A DNA stretch of 64,000 nt, taken from positions 1 to 64,000 of the forward strand of contig NZ_ANBA01000029.1 in assembly GCF_000341085.1 (NCBI RefSeq). The letters run 5' to 3'. A program made the translations under genes and the position numbers. Each line of letters begins with the position of its first letter. Position 1 is the stretch's first letter. This document shows positions 1-7,916 of the stretch, piece by piece. The notes beneath the pieces were generated by a model, which made no database searches, was not told where the DNA came from, and worked only from the letters and a program-made list of their open reading frames with translations. This stretch comes from Nocardiopsis ganjiahuensis DSM 45031. GTDB taxonomy: Bacteria; Actinomycetota; Actinomycetes; Streptosporangiales; Streptosporangiaceae.

Positions 1-1
1 C

Positions 2-73
2 GAGCGTCCGGCCTTCGACCTCAACCACCCGCACGCCGCGTCCCCGGCCGCGACCGACCCGGAGAGGAACTAG
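2..73 (+). CDS. ctaD: Cytochrome c oxidase subunit I, C-terminal end (partial)
   Basis: Only the last 23 codons and the TAG stop are in the window. The tail reads ERPAFDLNHPHAASP and onward; the SPAFDL/PAFDLHHP-like tail is typical of actinobacterial CtaD, the catalytic haem-copper subunit of the aa3 oxidase. The ctaF gene follows 11 bp later on the same strand, which is the usual ctaD-ctaF or ctaC-ctaD-ctaF arrangement. The identification rests on a short tail plus context, so it is good but not certain. Confidence 0.75.
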   Translation, partial: ERPAFDLNHPHAASPAATDPERN

Positions 74-84
74 GTGAGTACGGC

Positions 85-510
85 ATGAAGATGCAGGCCT
101 ATCTGTTCATGGGCATCTCGACCTTCTTCGGTCTTGCTGCCGCGCTGTACATCTACTGGTCCCTCCAGGACACCGGTCAGATCGAGTGGGCGGGCACCAC
201 CGCCCTGGTCGTCTCCATCGGCTTCGGCTGGATGATCGGTTTCTGGCTCTGGCAGGCGGCCCGCCGCAGCGAACACCACCACGGCCTCCCGGCCGAGGAG
301 CGTCTCGACGGCGAGATCGCCGAGAACGCCGGCGAGTACGGCTTCTTCAGCCCGCACAGCTGGTGGCCGATGTTCGTCGCCCTGGCCGTCGCCTTCACGG
401 CGGTCGGCGTGGCGATCGGCTGGTGGATGGTCATCACCGGTTTCTTCGCCATCATGCTCACCGCGATCGGCTGGGTCTTCGAGTACTACCGCAAGGAGTT
501 CCAGCACTGA
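85..510 (+). CDS. ctaF: Cytochrome c oxidase subunit IV, actinobacterial type
   Basis: This 141-residue membrane protein matches the actinobacterial CtaF family, the small fourth subunit of the aa3 oxidase that takes part in the bc1-aa3 supercomplex. Four hydrophobic segments are visible in two pairs: about residues 5-25 and 33-55, then, after a charged loop with the HHHGLPAEERLDGEIAE stretch, about 93-112 and 115-133. The WWPMFVALAVAF and GWVFEYYRKEF motifs are characteristic. The ATG at 85 is chosen because the upstream GTG at 74 runs into a stop after four codons. The partner subunits ctaE and qcrCAB lie about 12.6 kb downstream, and a very large hairpin follows this gene. Confidence 0.93.
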   Translation: MKMQAYLFMGISTFFGLAAALYIYWSLQDTGQIEWAGTTALVVSIGFGWMIGFWLWQAARRSEHHHGLPAEERLDGEIAENAGEYGFFSPHSWWPMFVALAVAFTAVGVAIGWWMVITGFFAIMLTAIGWVFEYYRKEFQH

Positions 511-581
511 GGTGCGCACCCGACGCTGTGATTACTCTTTGAGAGTGGATCACTACGCAGGGTAAGATGTGAGAGTCACCG

Positions 582-638
582 CCCCGGTGGCCGGAGGTCC
601 GTCCCAGGACGGACCTCCGGGCACCGGGGTACTCTTTT
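582..638 (+). terminator. Large intrinsic terminator after the cta genes
   Basis: An 8-bp outer stem (CCCCGGTG 582-589 with CACCGGGG 622-629) is separated by one G-G mismatch from a perfect 14-bp inner stem (591-604 with 607-620) closed by only two bases. The stem is followed by TACTCTTTT, a short U-rich run. AGAGT (572-576) could also pair with ACTCT (631-635). Position after ctaF and the T-run support a strong terminator. Confidence 0.8.
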
Positions 639-762
639 CCGGTGACCCCCACGTGACCCTGCACAGGTCACGCCGCATCCAGGCCCTGACGGCGTCACAC
701 CGGTTCGCATCCGCTCCGCGCACGCCCGGGCCCCGCCGAGACGGACGCTGGAGGTCCTTGGT

Positions 763-2079
763 GTGAAGCGACGAACCACCCATCCCCGACTGGCAGTGGC
801 GGTCGCCGCCCTCGTGCTCCTCGCGACGGGGTGCACCTCCGGCGGGGACGACGAGCCCGGGAGCACCTCCGCGCCCGAGGAGCAGGAGCAGGGGCCGGAG
901 GTGGAGATCACCCCCGAACCCGGGGCCACCGAGGTCCCGCCCAACAGCCCGGTCCGGGTCGAGGCCGCCCACGGCACGCTCACCGACGTCCGGATCGAAC
1001 AGGCCACCCCGGACGAGGTCGCCCCGGACGGTTCCGAGGCCGCGGAGGGAGTCGGCGGGGAGGACGACCCCTTCCCCGTCACCGGCACGCTCAACGAGGC
1101 CGAGGACACCTGGGTCAGCGACTGGAACCTGCGCCCCGGGGCCGCCGTCACCGTCATCGCCACCGCCGCGGACGCCGGCGGCGAGGAGACCGAGGTCGTC
1201 TCGGAGTTCACCACCCTGGAGGCCGTCCCGGGCCGGCGCCTCGAACTCGCCTCCAACTTCCCCTCCAGTGGTGACGTGGTCGGGGTCGGCATGCCCGTCA
1301 TCGTCAACTTCGACCTGCCCGTCACCCACAAGCAGCAGGTGGAGAACTCCATCGAGGTCACGGCCGAGGAGGACACGGAGGGCGCCTGGAACTGGGTCAC
1401 CGACGAGATGGCCGTCTTCCGGCCCAAGGAGTACTGGGACCCCTACCAGGAGATCACCGTCGACCTGCGCCTGGACGGGGTCGAGGCCTCCGACGGCGTC
1501 TACGGCGTCGGGAACCACCGCATCGAGTTCGAGGTGGGCCGCGAGCTGATCTCCACGATGCACGTGCCCGACCACCGGATGGAGGTGGCCGTGGACGGAG
1601 AGACCGTCCGCAGCATCCCGGTCAGCAACGGGGCCGCCGAGGAACGCTTCAACACCACGACCTCCGGTACCCACCTGACCATGGAGAAGTACCAGTCGCT
1701 GATCATGGACTCCGCGACCGTCGGCATCCCCGAGGGCTCGCCCGGCTACTACCGGCTGGACGTGGACTGGGCGGTGCGCACCTCCAACAGCGGGGAGTTC
1801 ACCCACGCGGCCCCCTGGAACTCCGGCAACCTGGGCAGCGCGAACACCTCCAACGGCTGCACCAACATGTCCGTCGAGGACGCCCGCTGGTTCCACAACC
1901 AGTCACTCATGGGCGACGTCCTGGAGACCACCGGGACCGACCGTGAGCTGGAGTGGGACAACGGGTGGGGCTTCTACCAGCGCTCCTGGGAGGAATGGCT
2001 GTCCCACAGCGAGACCGGCGAGCCCCAGAGGACCGACGGCTCCGGAACCCCCGGTTCCGTCCACGGCGAGAACCTCTAG
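763..2079 (+). CDS. L,D-transpeptidase lipoprotein (Ldt, YkuD domain)
   Basis: The 438-residue product should make 3-3 peptidoglycan cross-links outside the membrane. A hydrophobic signal segment ends in a lipobox, LLATGC, around residues 20-26, so it is probably a lipoprotein. An acidic, Glu/Pro-rich linker follows, then two Ig-like regions (about 50-150 and 155-255) as in mycobacterial LdtMt2, then the YkuD domain. The catalytic cluster is visible: a His in THAAPW (about residue 348) and the motif SNGCTN with Cys at about 366, a variant of the usual SHGCHN. The GTG at 763 follows a GGAGG at about 750. The stop overlaps the stop of the convergent pimB' gene within a single CTAG. Confidence 0.9.
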   Translation: MKRRTTHPRLAVAVAALVLLATGCTSGGDDEPGSTSAPEEQEQGPEVEITPEPGATEVPPNSPVRVEAAHGTLTDVRIEQATPDEVAPDGSEAAEGVGGEDDPFPVTGTLNEAEDTWVSDWNLRPGAAVTVIATAADAGGEETEVVSEFTTLEAVPGRRLELASNFPSSGDVVGVGMPVIVNFDLPVTHKQQVENSIEVTAEEDTEGAWNWVTDEMAVFRPKEYWDPYQEITVDLRLDGVEASDGVYGVGNHRIEFEVGRELISTMHVPDHRMEVAVDGETVRSIPVSNGAAEERFNTTTSGTHLTMEKYQSLIMDSATVGIPEGSPGYYRLDVDWAVRTSNSGEFTHAAPWNSGNLGSANTSNGCTNMSVEDARWFHNQSLMGDVLETTGTDRELEWDNGWGFYQRSWEEWLSHSETGEPQRTDGSGTPGSVHGENL

Positions 2080-3218
2080 ACGTTCTCCGCGCCGCTGAGA
2101 AGGCCGTCCAGGCGCTCGAGGGTGCGATCCCAGGACCACTCCGCCCGGACCCACTCCCGGCCGCGTGCGCCCATCAGGGCGGCGCGGTCGGGGTCCTTCA
2201 GGAGCCGGACGAGCGCGCGGGCCGTTGGACCGGGCAGCGAACCGTCGACCACGTGCCCGGTCTCGCCCTCCAGGACCGCGTCCGGGGCGCCGCCCGAGGC
2301 GCCGGCGACCACCGGCAGCCCGGCGGCGGACGCCTCCAGGTAGACCATGCCGAGCCCTTCCACGTCCAGGCCGCCCCGACGCGTGCGGCAGGGCATGGCG
2401 AAGACGTCGCCGGCGTCGTAGTACGAGGGCAGGGCGTCGGCGGCGACCGGGCCGGTGAAGCGCACCGAGTCCAGGCCCAGCGCGGCCGAGCGGAGCTTCG
2501 GGGCGTAGGGGCCGTCGCCGACGAACAGCAGGACGGCGTCGGGCACGTCCGCCAGCACCCGGGGCCAGGCGCGGATGAGGGTGTCCTGGCCCTTGCGGGG
2601 CACCATGCGGGACACGCAGACGACCACGGGCCGCGCTCCCAGGCCCAGCTGTCCGCGCACCTCTTCGCCGCCGGCCCCGGGGCGGAAGCGGTCGGTGTCC
2701 ACACCGGGGGCCAGACGGCGCATCCGGGCGGTGGCCGCGGGCGAGAGCGAGCGGGCCAGCCGCCGCCGGGTGTACTCGCCCAGGTAGGTGACGGTGTCGA
2801 CGGTGTCACCGATGCGCCGCAGTGCCGAACTCGCCCCGGGGACCACCGTCCAGCCGGTCTCGTGCCCGTGGGTGAGCGCCACCTGGCGCCGCACCTGTGA
2901 GCGCAGTCCGGCGGCGACCAGCCCCAGCGGGGCGGCGGCCCCGTAGAGCACCGAGTCGCACCCCTCCAACTCGGCGATGACCCGGGCACGGCGGGCCACC
3001 CTCGGGGTGGGCAGCAGTACCTCGGCGGCGTCCCGCACGACGGGGAACGGCTGCAGCAGGTCGAAGTGCGGGTCGGCGCGGTGGTCCGCGGGGGCGGGGG
3101 AGGAGCTGTAGACCAGGACCGACCCCTCGGGTCGGCGCCGGGCCAGCTCGTGCACGAAGGACTCGATGCCGCCCGCGCGCGGAGGGAAGTCGTTGGTGAT
3201 GATCAGGGTTCGCGACAC
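2076..3218 (-). CDS. pimB: GT4 glycosyltransferase, PimB'-like phosphatidylinositol mannosyltransferase
   Basis: This 380-residue enzyme belongs to GT4 (GT-B fold). The N-terminal TNDFPPRAGGIESFVHEL is the acceptor-binding start typical of PimB'/MgtA. The C-terminal half carries the donor-binding features VSRMVPRKGQDTLI, FVGDGP and EGLGMVYLEA with the EX7E-type glutamates. The likely reaction is GDP-mannose-dependent transfer of a second mannose to phosphatidylinositol monomannoside at the inner membrane face. The neighbours support this, since in mycobacteria pimB' (Rv2188c) also lies beside an NlpC/P60 gene and near trpD-ctaE-qcrCAB. Related transferases that make other mannolipids cannot be excluded by sequence alone. 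No signal peptide is visible. Confidence 0.82.
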   Translation of the reverse strand: MSRTLIITNDFPPRAGGIESFVHELARRRPEGSVLVYSSSPAPADHRADPHFDLLQPFPVVRDAAEVLLPTPRVARRARVIAELEGCDSVLYGAAAPLGLVAAGLRSQVRRQVALTHGHETGWTVVPGASSALRRIGDTVDTVTYLGEYTRRRLARSLSPAATARMRRLAPGVDTDRFRPGAGGEEVRGQLGLGARPVVVCVSRMVPRKGQDTLIRAWPRVLADVPDAVLLFVGDGPYAPKLRSAALGLDSVRFTGPVAADALPSYYDAGDVFAMPCRTRRGGLDVEGLGMVYLEASAAGLPVVAGASGGAPDAVLEGETGHVVDGSLPGPTARALVRLLKDPDRAALMGARGREWVRAEWSWDRTLERLDGLLSGAENV

Positions 3219-3346
3219 CCCGCGAGTCTAGGGCGCGGGAGGGCTCGGCGGGCGCGTGAGGGCGGGGGCGGGCGTGTACGGCGAAGGGCCCCCGGGGCGG
3301 TTCGGTGCGAACCGCGGTTCCCGGAGGCCCTGCGAGCCGTGCGTCC

Positions 3347-4381
3347 CTAGGGGCGGACGGCGGTGACGAAGTTGGAGCGGTAGTAGTCGCTCAGCTGGAC
3401 CGTGCCGATGGGGCGCGAGGAGGTGGAGGCGTGGACCATCACACCGTCGCCCGCGTACAGGCCCACGTGGCTCGGGCTGGCGCCGTAGAAGAACAGCAGG
3501 TCACCGGGCTGCTTGTTCTCCCAGGAGACGCGCTGTCCCGCGTTGACCTGGTCGAAGGTGGTGCGCGGCAGGTTCACGCCGGCCTGGGCCCAGGCGGCCT
3601 GGGTCAGTCCGGAGCAGTCGTAGCCGTTGGGGCCGGTGCCGCCCCAGATGTAGGGCTTGCCGATCTGTTCGTAGGCGAAGTTCAACACGGTCTGGGCGTT
3701 GCCGGAGGCCGGGCCGGTGTAGCTGCTGCCGCCACCGCCACCGCCGCCACTGCCGCCGCCGCTGTCATCCGAGCTGACGTTCTCGGTGGCGGCCGCCTGC
3801 TCTTCGGCGGTCAGCTCCGAGAGGAGCTCCTCCTGCTCCTGGATGGCCTCCTCGGCGGCCTCGGTGGCCTCCTCCGACTCCTCCAGGGCGTCGGCGGCGG
3901 CCTCCTCGGTGGCCTCGGCCTCGGTGCGCAGGGTCTCCAGGTGGTCGAGCTCCTCCACGTACTGGGAGAGGCTCTCCTGGTGCTGGTCGGAGAGGTAGGC
4001 GAGGTCGGCCTGGTGCTCCAGGGCCTCCTCCGGGCCGGTGGCCCCGATCAGCTGGGCGGGGGAGGTCAGGTCCACGCCGGTGTAGACGGTGTTGGCCAGG
4101 GTGCGGACGCCGGTGCTGAGGGACTCGACCTTGTCCTCGGCGGTCTCGATGTCGGCGAGGATGCCCTCGAGCTTCTCCTCGGCCGCCTCGTAGGTCTCCT
4201 TGGCCTCGTTGTAGGTCGCGTTGAGTTCGATGAACTCCTCTTCGAGGCTCTCGATCTCCTCCTGGACCTCTTCGGCCGTCGGCTCGGCGTGGGCCACGGC
4301 GGTGGGAAGGAGGAAGGCTCCGAGAGCGAAGGAGGCGATGACCGCTGTTCGGCGCCGGCGGTCGCCACGGGATGCAGACAC
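3347..4381 (-). CDS. Secreted NlpC/P60 endopeptidase with coiled coil (RipA-like), first copy
   Basis: The 344-residue product is a cell-wall gamma-D-glutamyl-diamino acid endopeptidase by family. The GTG at 4381 has AAAGG seven bases upstream, and the open frame beyond it has no ribosome site. Residues 1-35 form a signal peptide (RRRRTAVIASFALGAFLLP, then AVAHA). A long Glu-rich coiled coil spans about 36-205. A Ser/Gly linker (GGGSGGGGGGGSS) leads to the C-terminal NlpC/P60 domain. The catalytic Cys lies in YDCSGL near residue 256, with SHVGLY and MVHAS supplying His residues. It is tandem with a paralogue at 4738-5730, and the two share promoter spacing and leader length. Confidence 0.9.
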   Translation of the reverse strand: MSASRGDRRRRTAVIASFALGAFLLPTAVAHAEPTAEEVQEEIESLEEEFIELNATYNEAKETYEAAEEKLEGILADIETAEDKVESLSTGVRTLANTVYTGVDLTSPAQLIGATGPEEALEHQADLAYLSDQHQESLSQYVEELDHLETLRTEAEATEEAAADALEESEEATEAAEEAIQEQEELLSELTAEEQAAATENVSSDDSGGGSGGGGGGGSSYTGPASGNAQTVLNFAYEQIGKPYIWGGTGPNGYDCSGLTQAAWAQAGVNLPRTTFDQVNAGQRVSWENKQPGDLLFFYGASPSHVGLYAGDGVMVHASTSSRPIGTVQLSDYYRSNFVTAVRP

Positions 4382-4737
4382 TGAAACACCTTTCTCCCCT
4401 TGTCCCAGGCCGTTCGGGATCAAGGGACTGCACCGGGTGGGGTCCTGGGAGGCCAGAGCGGGTGGCCGAAAACGGTGTGGGGGTGTGCCCGACCCGGGCG
4501 CGGCTGTCACCGCCGGGGGGCGGCGAAAAGGGAGCAACCACGCTCGGCGATGAACACTAGTGCATTTCTTGGGACGCTCTCAACTGTTTCGTGACGTTCC
4601 AGTGAAAGACGAGGCCTGTCCGAAAATCCGGCCCCTGTCCCTGAACGCACCCCGGGAATCCCGTGGCCCGGTCCCGCGCAGAAGGCCGCCGCCCCGGACG
4701 GGACGGCGGCCTCACGCTGTGGTGCGGTGCGCGGAAC
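4382..4737 (-). promoter_or_regulatory. Promoter and long 5' leader of the first NlpC/P60 gene
   Basis: On the minus strand a -35-like TTGAGA (4583-4578) and a -10-like TAGTGT (4559-4554) are separated by 18 bases, so transcription should start near 4547. That leaves a leader of about 165 nt before the GTG. The leader contains a CCGCC/GGCGG hairpin. I looked for the conserved blocks of the ydaO (c-di-AMP) riboswitch often found before cell-wall hydrolase genes and did not see them. The rest of the gap (4584-4737) is downstream sequence of the second copy and holds a GC-rich hairpin (GGCCGCCG/CGGCGGCC) that may be its terminator. Confidence 0.55.
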
Positions 4738-5730
4738 CTACAGGCGCACGGCGAACTCGAACTGGCCGCCCCAGTAGGCGGCCAGGCCGACGACCTCGAG
4801 GTTGCGGCCGGTGCGCGGGGCGTGCACCATCTGGCCGTTGCCCGCGTAGAGCCCGTTGTGGCCCACCCCGGAGAAGAACATGATGTCGCCCGGCTGGAGC
4901 GCGCTCATGTCGTTGATCCGGGTGCCGACCTCGGCCTGCGCGTAGGTGGTGCGCGGCAGGTCGACGCCCGCGTGGCGCCAGGCCGCCTGGACCAGGCCGG
5001 AGCAGTCGTAGCCGTTGGGGCCGGTGCCGCCGTAGACGTAGGGCAGGCCCACCTTGGAGTAGGCGAAGTCCAGTGCGGCCGAGGCGCTGCCGCTGCCGGC
5101 GTGGCTCTGGCCCGCGCTGTCGTTGGCGTCCTCGGCGGAGGCGTCGGCCTCGGGGAACTGCGCCAGGATCTCCTGCTGCTCCTCGATCGCCTCCTCGACC
5201 TCGTCCTTGGTCTCCTCGGCCTTGTCCTTGGCCTCCTCGGCGTCCTCGAGGGCCTTCTCGGCCTCCTCCTTGAGCGCGAACAGGCGCTCGGCGGACTCAC
5301 CGAAGTCGTCGAGCTGGGTCTGCTGGTTCTCCGACAGGTAGTTCAGGTCGGCGTTCTGCTCCAGCAGCGCCTCGGGGCCGTCGGAGGTCAGCACGTTGGC
5401 GGTGGAGTCGAGATCACCGCTCTGGTAGGTGGCGCTGGCGAACTGCTGGACCTTCTCCCGCAGTTCGTCGTAGCGGTCCTGCTCGTCGCCGACCTGGCCG
5501 TCGAGCTCGTCGTAGGCGGCCTTGGCCGCCTCGTAGTCCTCTTCGGCCTGGTTGAAGGTCTCGACCGCGGTGGAAGCTTCTGCGTTGAGCTCCTCGATGC
5601 GGTCCTCGACCTCGTCCTGGGTCGGCTCCGCGTGTGCGATGCCGGGGGCGATGAAGGTACCGGCGGCAACCACGCCTAGGCCGGTCGTAGCGATTCGGCG
5701 AGCCGTACGCCGACCACCGGGATTCTTCAT
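4738..5730 (-). CDS. Secreted NlpC/P60 endopeptidase with coiled coil (RipA-like), second copy
   Basis: The 330-residue paralogue of the preceding gene has the same layout: a twin-basic signal peptide (RRTARRIATTGLGVV, then IAHA), an acidic coiled coil over about residues 36-200, a short polar linker and an NlpC/P60 domain. Catalytic Cys is in YDCSGL near residue 243, with GVGHNGLYAG and QMVHAP contributing histidines. The ATG at 5730 has AAGGAG eleven bases upstream. Mycobacteria carry one such gene (Rv2190c) at this place, so the pair looks like a local duplication. The catalytic domains stay similar while the coiled coils differ, which suggests different partners or localisation. Confidence 0.9.
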   Translation of the reverse strand: MKNPGGRRTARRIATTGLGVVAAGTFIAPGIAHAEPTQDEVEDRIEELNAEASTAVETFNQAEEDYEAAKAAYDELDGQVGDEQDRYDELREKVQQFASATYQSGDLDSTANVLTSDGPEALLEQNADLNYLSENQQTQLDDFGESAERLFALKEEAEKALEDAEEAKDKAEETKDEVEEAIEEQQEILAQFPEADASAEDANDSAGQSHAGSGSASAALDFAYSKVGLPYVYGGTGPNGYDCSGLVQAAWRHAGVDLPRTTYAQAEVGTRINDMSALQPGDIMFFSGVGHNGLYAGNGQMVHAPRTGRNLEVVGLAAYWGGQFEFAVRL

Positions 5731-6134
5731 GGCGGTCCACGCTCCTTGAGATTGAGAAGTCCGCATGGGGTGCTTGGGATACGGAAAAGCAGAGGGAACC
5801 CGTGTGTGGGCACGGGCCTCACGCGAGTGTGCGGGCCTGCCGCCGGCGGGGGGAGCCACAGGGGTGGCCTACTGTCCGACGGAGCACTCACGTTCCTGGA
5901 AGAACCTAGCGGACAGGCCTGCCCCGCTCAACCACGACATGAAACGGGCACCGCCCGACTCCGAATGCCCCACCGTCCCGGAAGGGGACGTTCCACCCGC
6001 GTGGAGAGGGTGTGATCAGGCGGTTGAGCGGGACCCGGGACCGAGGGCGGGACGGATCCGGTACGTGCCCGCGCGTGGCGCGGCTCTCACCCGGTCAGGC
6101 GTGCCGGAACGGGGTACCGGACCCGGTCCGCGCC
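5731..6134 (-). promoter_or_regulatory. Promoter and long 5' leader of the second NlpC/P60 gene
   Basis: On the minus strand TTGAGC (5931-5926) and TAGGTT (5908-5903) are separated by 17 bases and predict a start near 5896, giving a leader of about 165 nt, the same length as in the paralogue. The leader contains a CCCGTG/CACGGG hairpin (5799-5804 with 5811-5816). I see nothing assignable in 5935-6134 apart from GC-rich sequence after the NYN gene. Confidence 0.55.
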
Positions 6135-7529
6135 TCAGCCGTGGGACTCCAGGCGGCGCAGGAAGATCGTGGAGGGCACCGCCCGGGCACCCACCCGCCG
6201 CACCGCCGTCACGATCTCCTTGTCGGAGGTCACCACCGCGATCGGGCGGCCGGGTGGTTCGGCCCGCACCAGCCGCACGATCAGCGTGTCGGCGGTCTCC
6301 CCGGGGGCGCTGAACAGCAACCGCACCCGGCGGCTGGGCACCACCGGCGGGGCCTCCACGTCGGCGCCGTCGAACACACAGGTGATCTCCGCCTTGGTCC
6401 GGCTGGCGAGCCCTTCCAGGGAATTGAGCAGCCGGTTGCGCTGGTCGGCCAGCGGCAGGGTCCCGTACCCGGTCTTGGTGACGTTGTAGCCGTCCACCAG
6501 CAGGTGCACGCGGGGGACCGTCAGCAGGTGCTCCATCAGACCGGGGTCGTCGTCGGGCAGACCGCCCAGCGACACCCGGCGGCGCTCCTCCTGGGCCTCG
6601 GCGACCAGGTCGGCGGGGCTGTCCAGCGCGGTGGGCAGCGCCAGTTCACGGCGCAGTCCGTGCGAGGCGTCCACCAGCACGTCCAGGAGCACACGCAGGC
6701 GGGCCTCGTCGGCGTTGCGGCCGGTGCGGACCGCCCTCCGGGCGTTCTCCACCTGGGCCTCGGCGTCGGCGAGCCTGGACCGGAGCCGGCGGTTCTCGAC
6801 CTCCAGGGCGCTGACCTGGCTCTCGTTCTCGTGGCGCCGGTCGGCGGCCTCGGTCAGCACCCGCTCCGCCTCCGCGGCCGCCTTCTTCGCGCGCTGGCGC
6901 TCGGAGTGCACCTTGCGGCGCAGCTCGGCGATCTCCGTGCGCTGCTCTCCGATCTGGCCCCGCAGGCGCTCCAGCTCCGCCTGGTGGTCGCGCTGGGCCT
7001 CCTCCAGTCGCCGGCGGACGTCGTCGAGCGCCTCGGCGGCCTCGTCCACCTCCTTGGCGCTGGTCTGCCGCTCCAACTCCTCGTGGACGCCCTCGATGAT
7101 CTCGGGCCAGCCCTCGGGGCGCAGCAGGTAGGCACTGGCCGCGACCGCCACCGGGTCGGCGGCGGGCGGGACCACCCCTGCGCGCATGCCCTCGGCCAGC
7201 TCGGGCCACACCTGTTCCACCCGGGCGGCGACCATGCTCCGGAAGCCGTGGTCGTTCTCCAGCTGGGCGGCGATCTGCGGACCGGCCAGCCGGGCCCTGC
7301 GGCGGGGTTCGAACTTGGCGACCCTGCGCAGCACGGGGGGCAGGTCGGAGGAGCGCATCCCGCCCAACACGTCGGAGCCGTACTCGATGACACGGGCGCG
7401 CACCGGCTCGGGCAGGGGGCGGCGCAGACGCTCCGCGCCCTCGTCAGGGGTCACCGGACCGGCGGTACCGTTCCCGCCGGCCGGATCGGTACCGTCGGCC
7501 TCGCCGCCCGCGTCCGGGCGGGCGCTCAT
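6135..7529 (-). CDS. NYN-domain protein with central coiled coil (putative RNase)
   Basis: The 464-residue protein ends in a YacP/NYN-type PIN-like domain (about residues 320-464): VHLLVDGYNVTKTGYG, CVFDGADVE and VVTSDKEI carry the conserved acidic residues expected for metal-dependent RNA cleavage. The N-terminal half is helical, with an alpha-helical region over about 40-170 and a charged coiled coil at about 170-270. The ATG at 7529 overlaps the stop of the upstream zinc-ribbon gene as ATGA, so translation is probably coupled. Substrate and pathway are unknown. By family, an RNA processing or decay role is likely, and the coiled coil suggests oligomerisation. Confidence 0.8.
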   Translation of the reverse strand: MSARPDAGGEADGTDPAGGNGTAGPVTPDEGAERLRRPLPEPVRARVIEYGSDVLGGMRSSDLPPVLRRVAKFEPRRRARLAGPQIAAQLENDHGFRSMVAARVEQVWPELAEGMRAGVVPPAADPVAVAASAYLLRPEGWPEIIEGVHEELERQTSAKEVDEAAEALDDVRRRLEEAQRDHQAELERLRGQIGEQRTEIAELRRKVHSERQRAKKAAAEAERVLTEAADRRHENESQVSALEVENRRLRSRLADAEAQVENARRAVRTGRNADEARLRVLLDVLVDASHGLRRELALPTALDSPADLVAEAQEERRRVSLGGLPDDDPGLMEHLLTVPRVHLLVDGYNVTKTGYGTLPLADQRNRLLNSLEGLASRTKAEITCVFDGADVEAPPVVPSRRVRLLFSAPGETADTLIVRLVRAEPPGRPIAVVTSDKEIVTAVRRVGARAVPSTIFLRRLESHG

Positions 7530-7807
7530 GCCCGACCCGTCGGGCTCTCCGCCGAGGAGTCGGAGACCGACTTGTCGGCGTCGGGACGGGGGACGATCTC
7601 CACGCTGTCGGTGGCACCGCACCAGCGGCACTTCACCCGCTCGACCGTCTCGGAGAGCACCGTGCGCTCCTCGACCGCGCCCGCACCGGAGAGCTCCTGG
7701 TGCACGAAGTCCTGGGAACGGACCGTCCGGGTCACGTCGAACCGCGTGAGATTCCCGCACCCGGTGCATCGCCAACGCTCATTGTCACCCGGCATCGCGA
7801 TCCCCAC
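7526..7807 (-). CDS. Small zinc-ribbon protein coupled to the NYN gene
   Basis: This 93-residue protein has two Cys pairs, CTGC near the N-terminus and CRWC about 50 residues later, forming a zinc ribbon; the middle and C-terminus are polar. The GTG at 7807 is preferred because GGAGG lies six bases upstream; the ATG at 7795 would be 18 bases away. Its stop overlaps the start of the NYN gene, so the two are probably made together and may form a complex. No catalytic motif is visible. The role is unknown; nucleic-acid binding is an inference from the zinc ribbon and its partner. Confidence 0.7.
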   Translation of the reverse strand: MGIAMPGDNERWRCTGCGNLTRFDVTRTVRSQDFVHQELSGAGAVEERTVLSETVERVKCRWCGATDSVEIVPRPDADKSVSDSSAESPTGRA

Positions 7808-7916
7808 GGGGTTCCTCCTTGCTTCGTCTTCGTCACGGGACGGCGGACTCTGCCGACCCGTCACCCACATCTTTCCATGTCGGGCGGGTCGGGCCGTAGA
7901 CCGGAGGTGTTTGGTC

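Noticed and set aside
4382-6134. ydaO (c-di-AMP) riboswitch before the NlpC/P60 genes
   Set aside because: Expected from context, but the conserved GGGGGACCCA-, GGGUGAAUC- and CCGAAUCCGUCAGC-like blocks were not found on the minus strand.
7911-7916. TTG at 7911 as start of the DnaQ-UvrC gene
   Set aside because: It is only three bases from the GGAGG; GTG 7917 has normal nine-base spacing.
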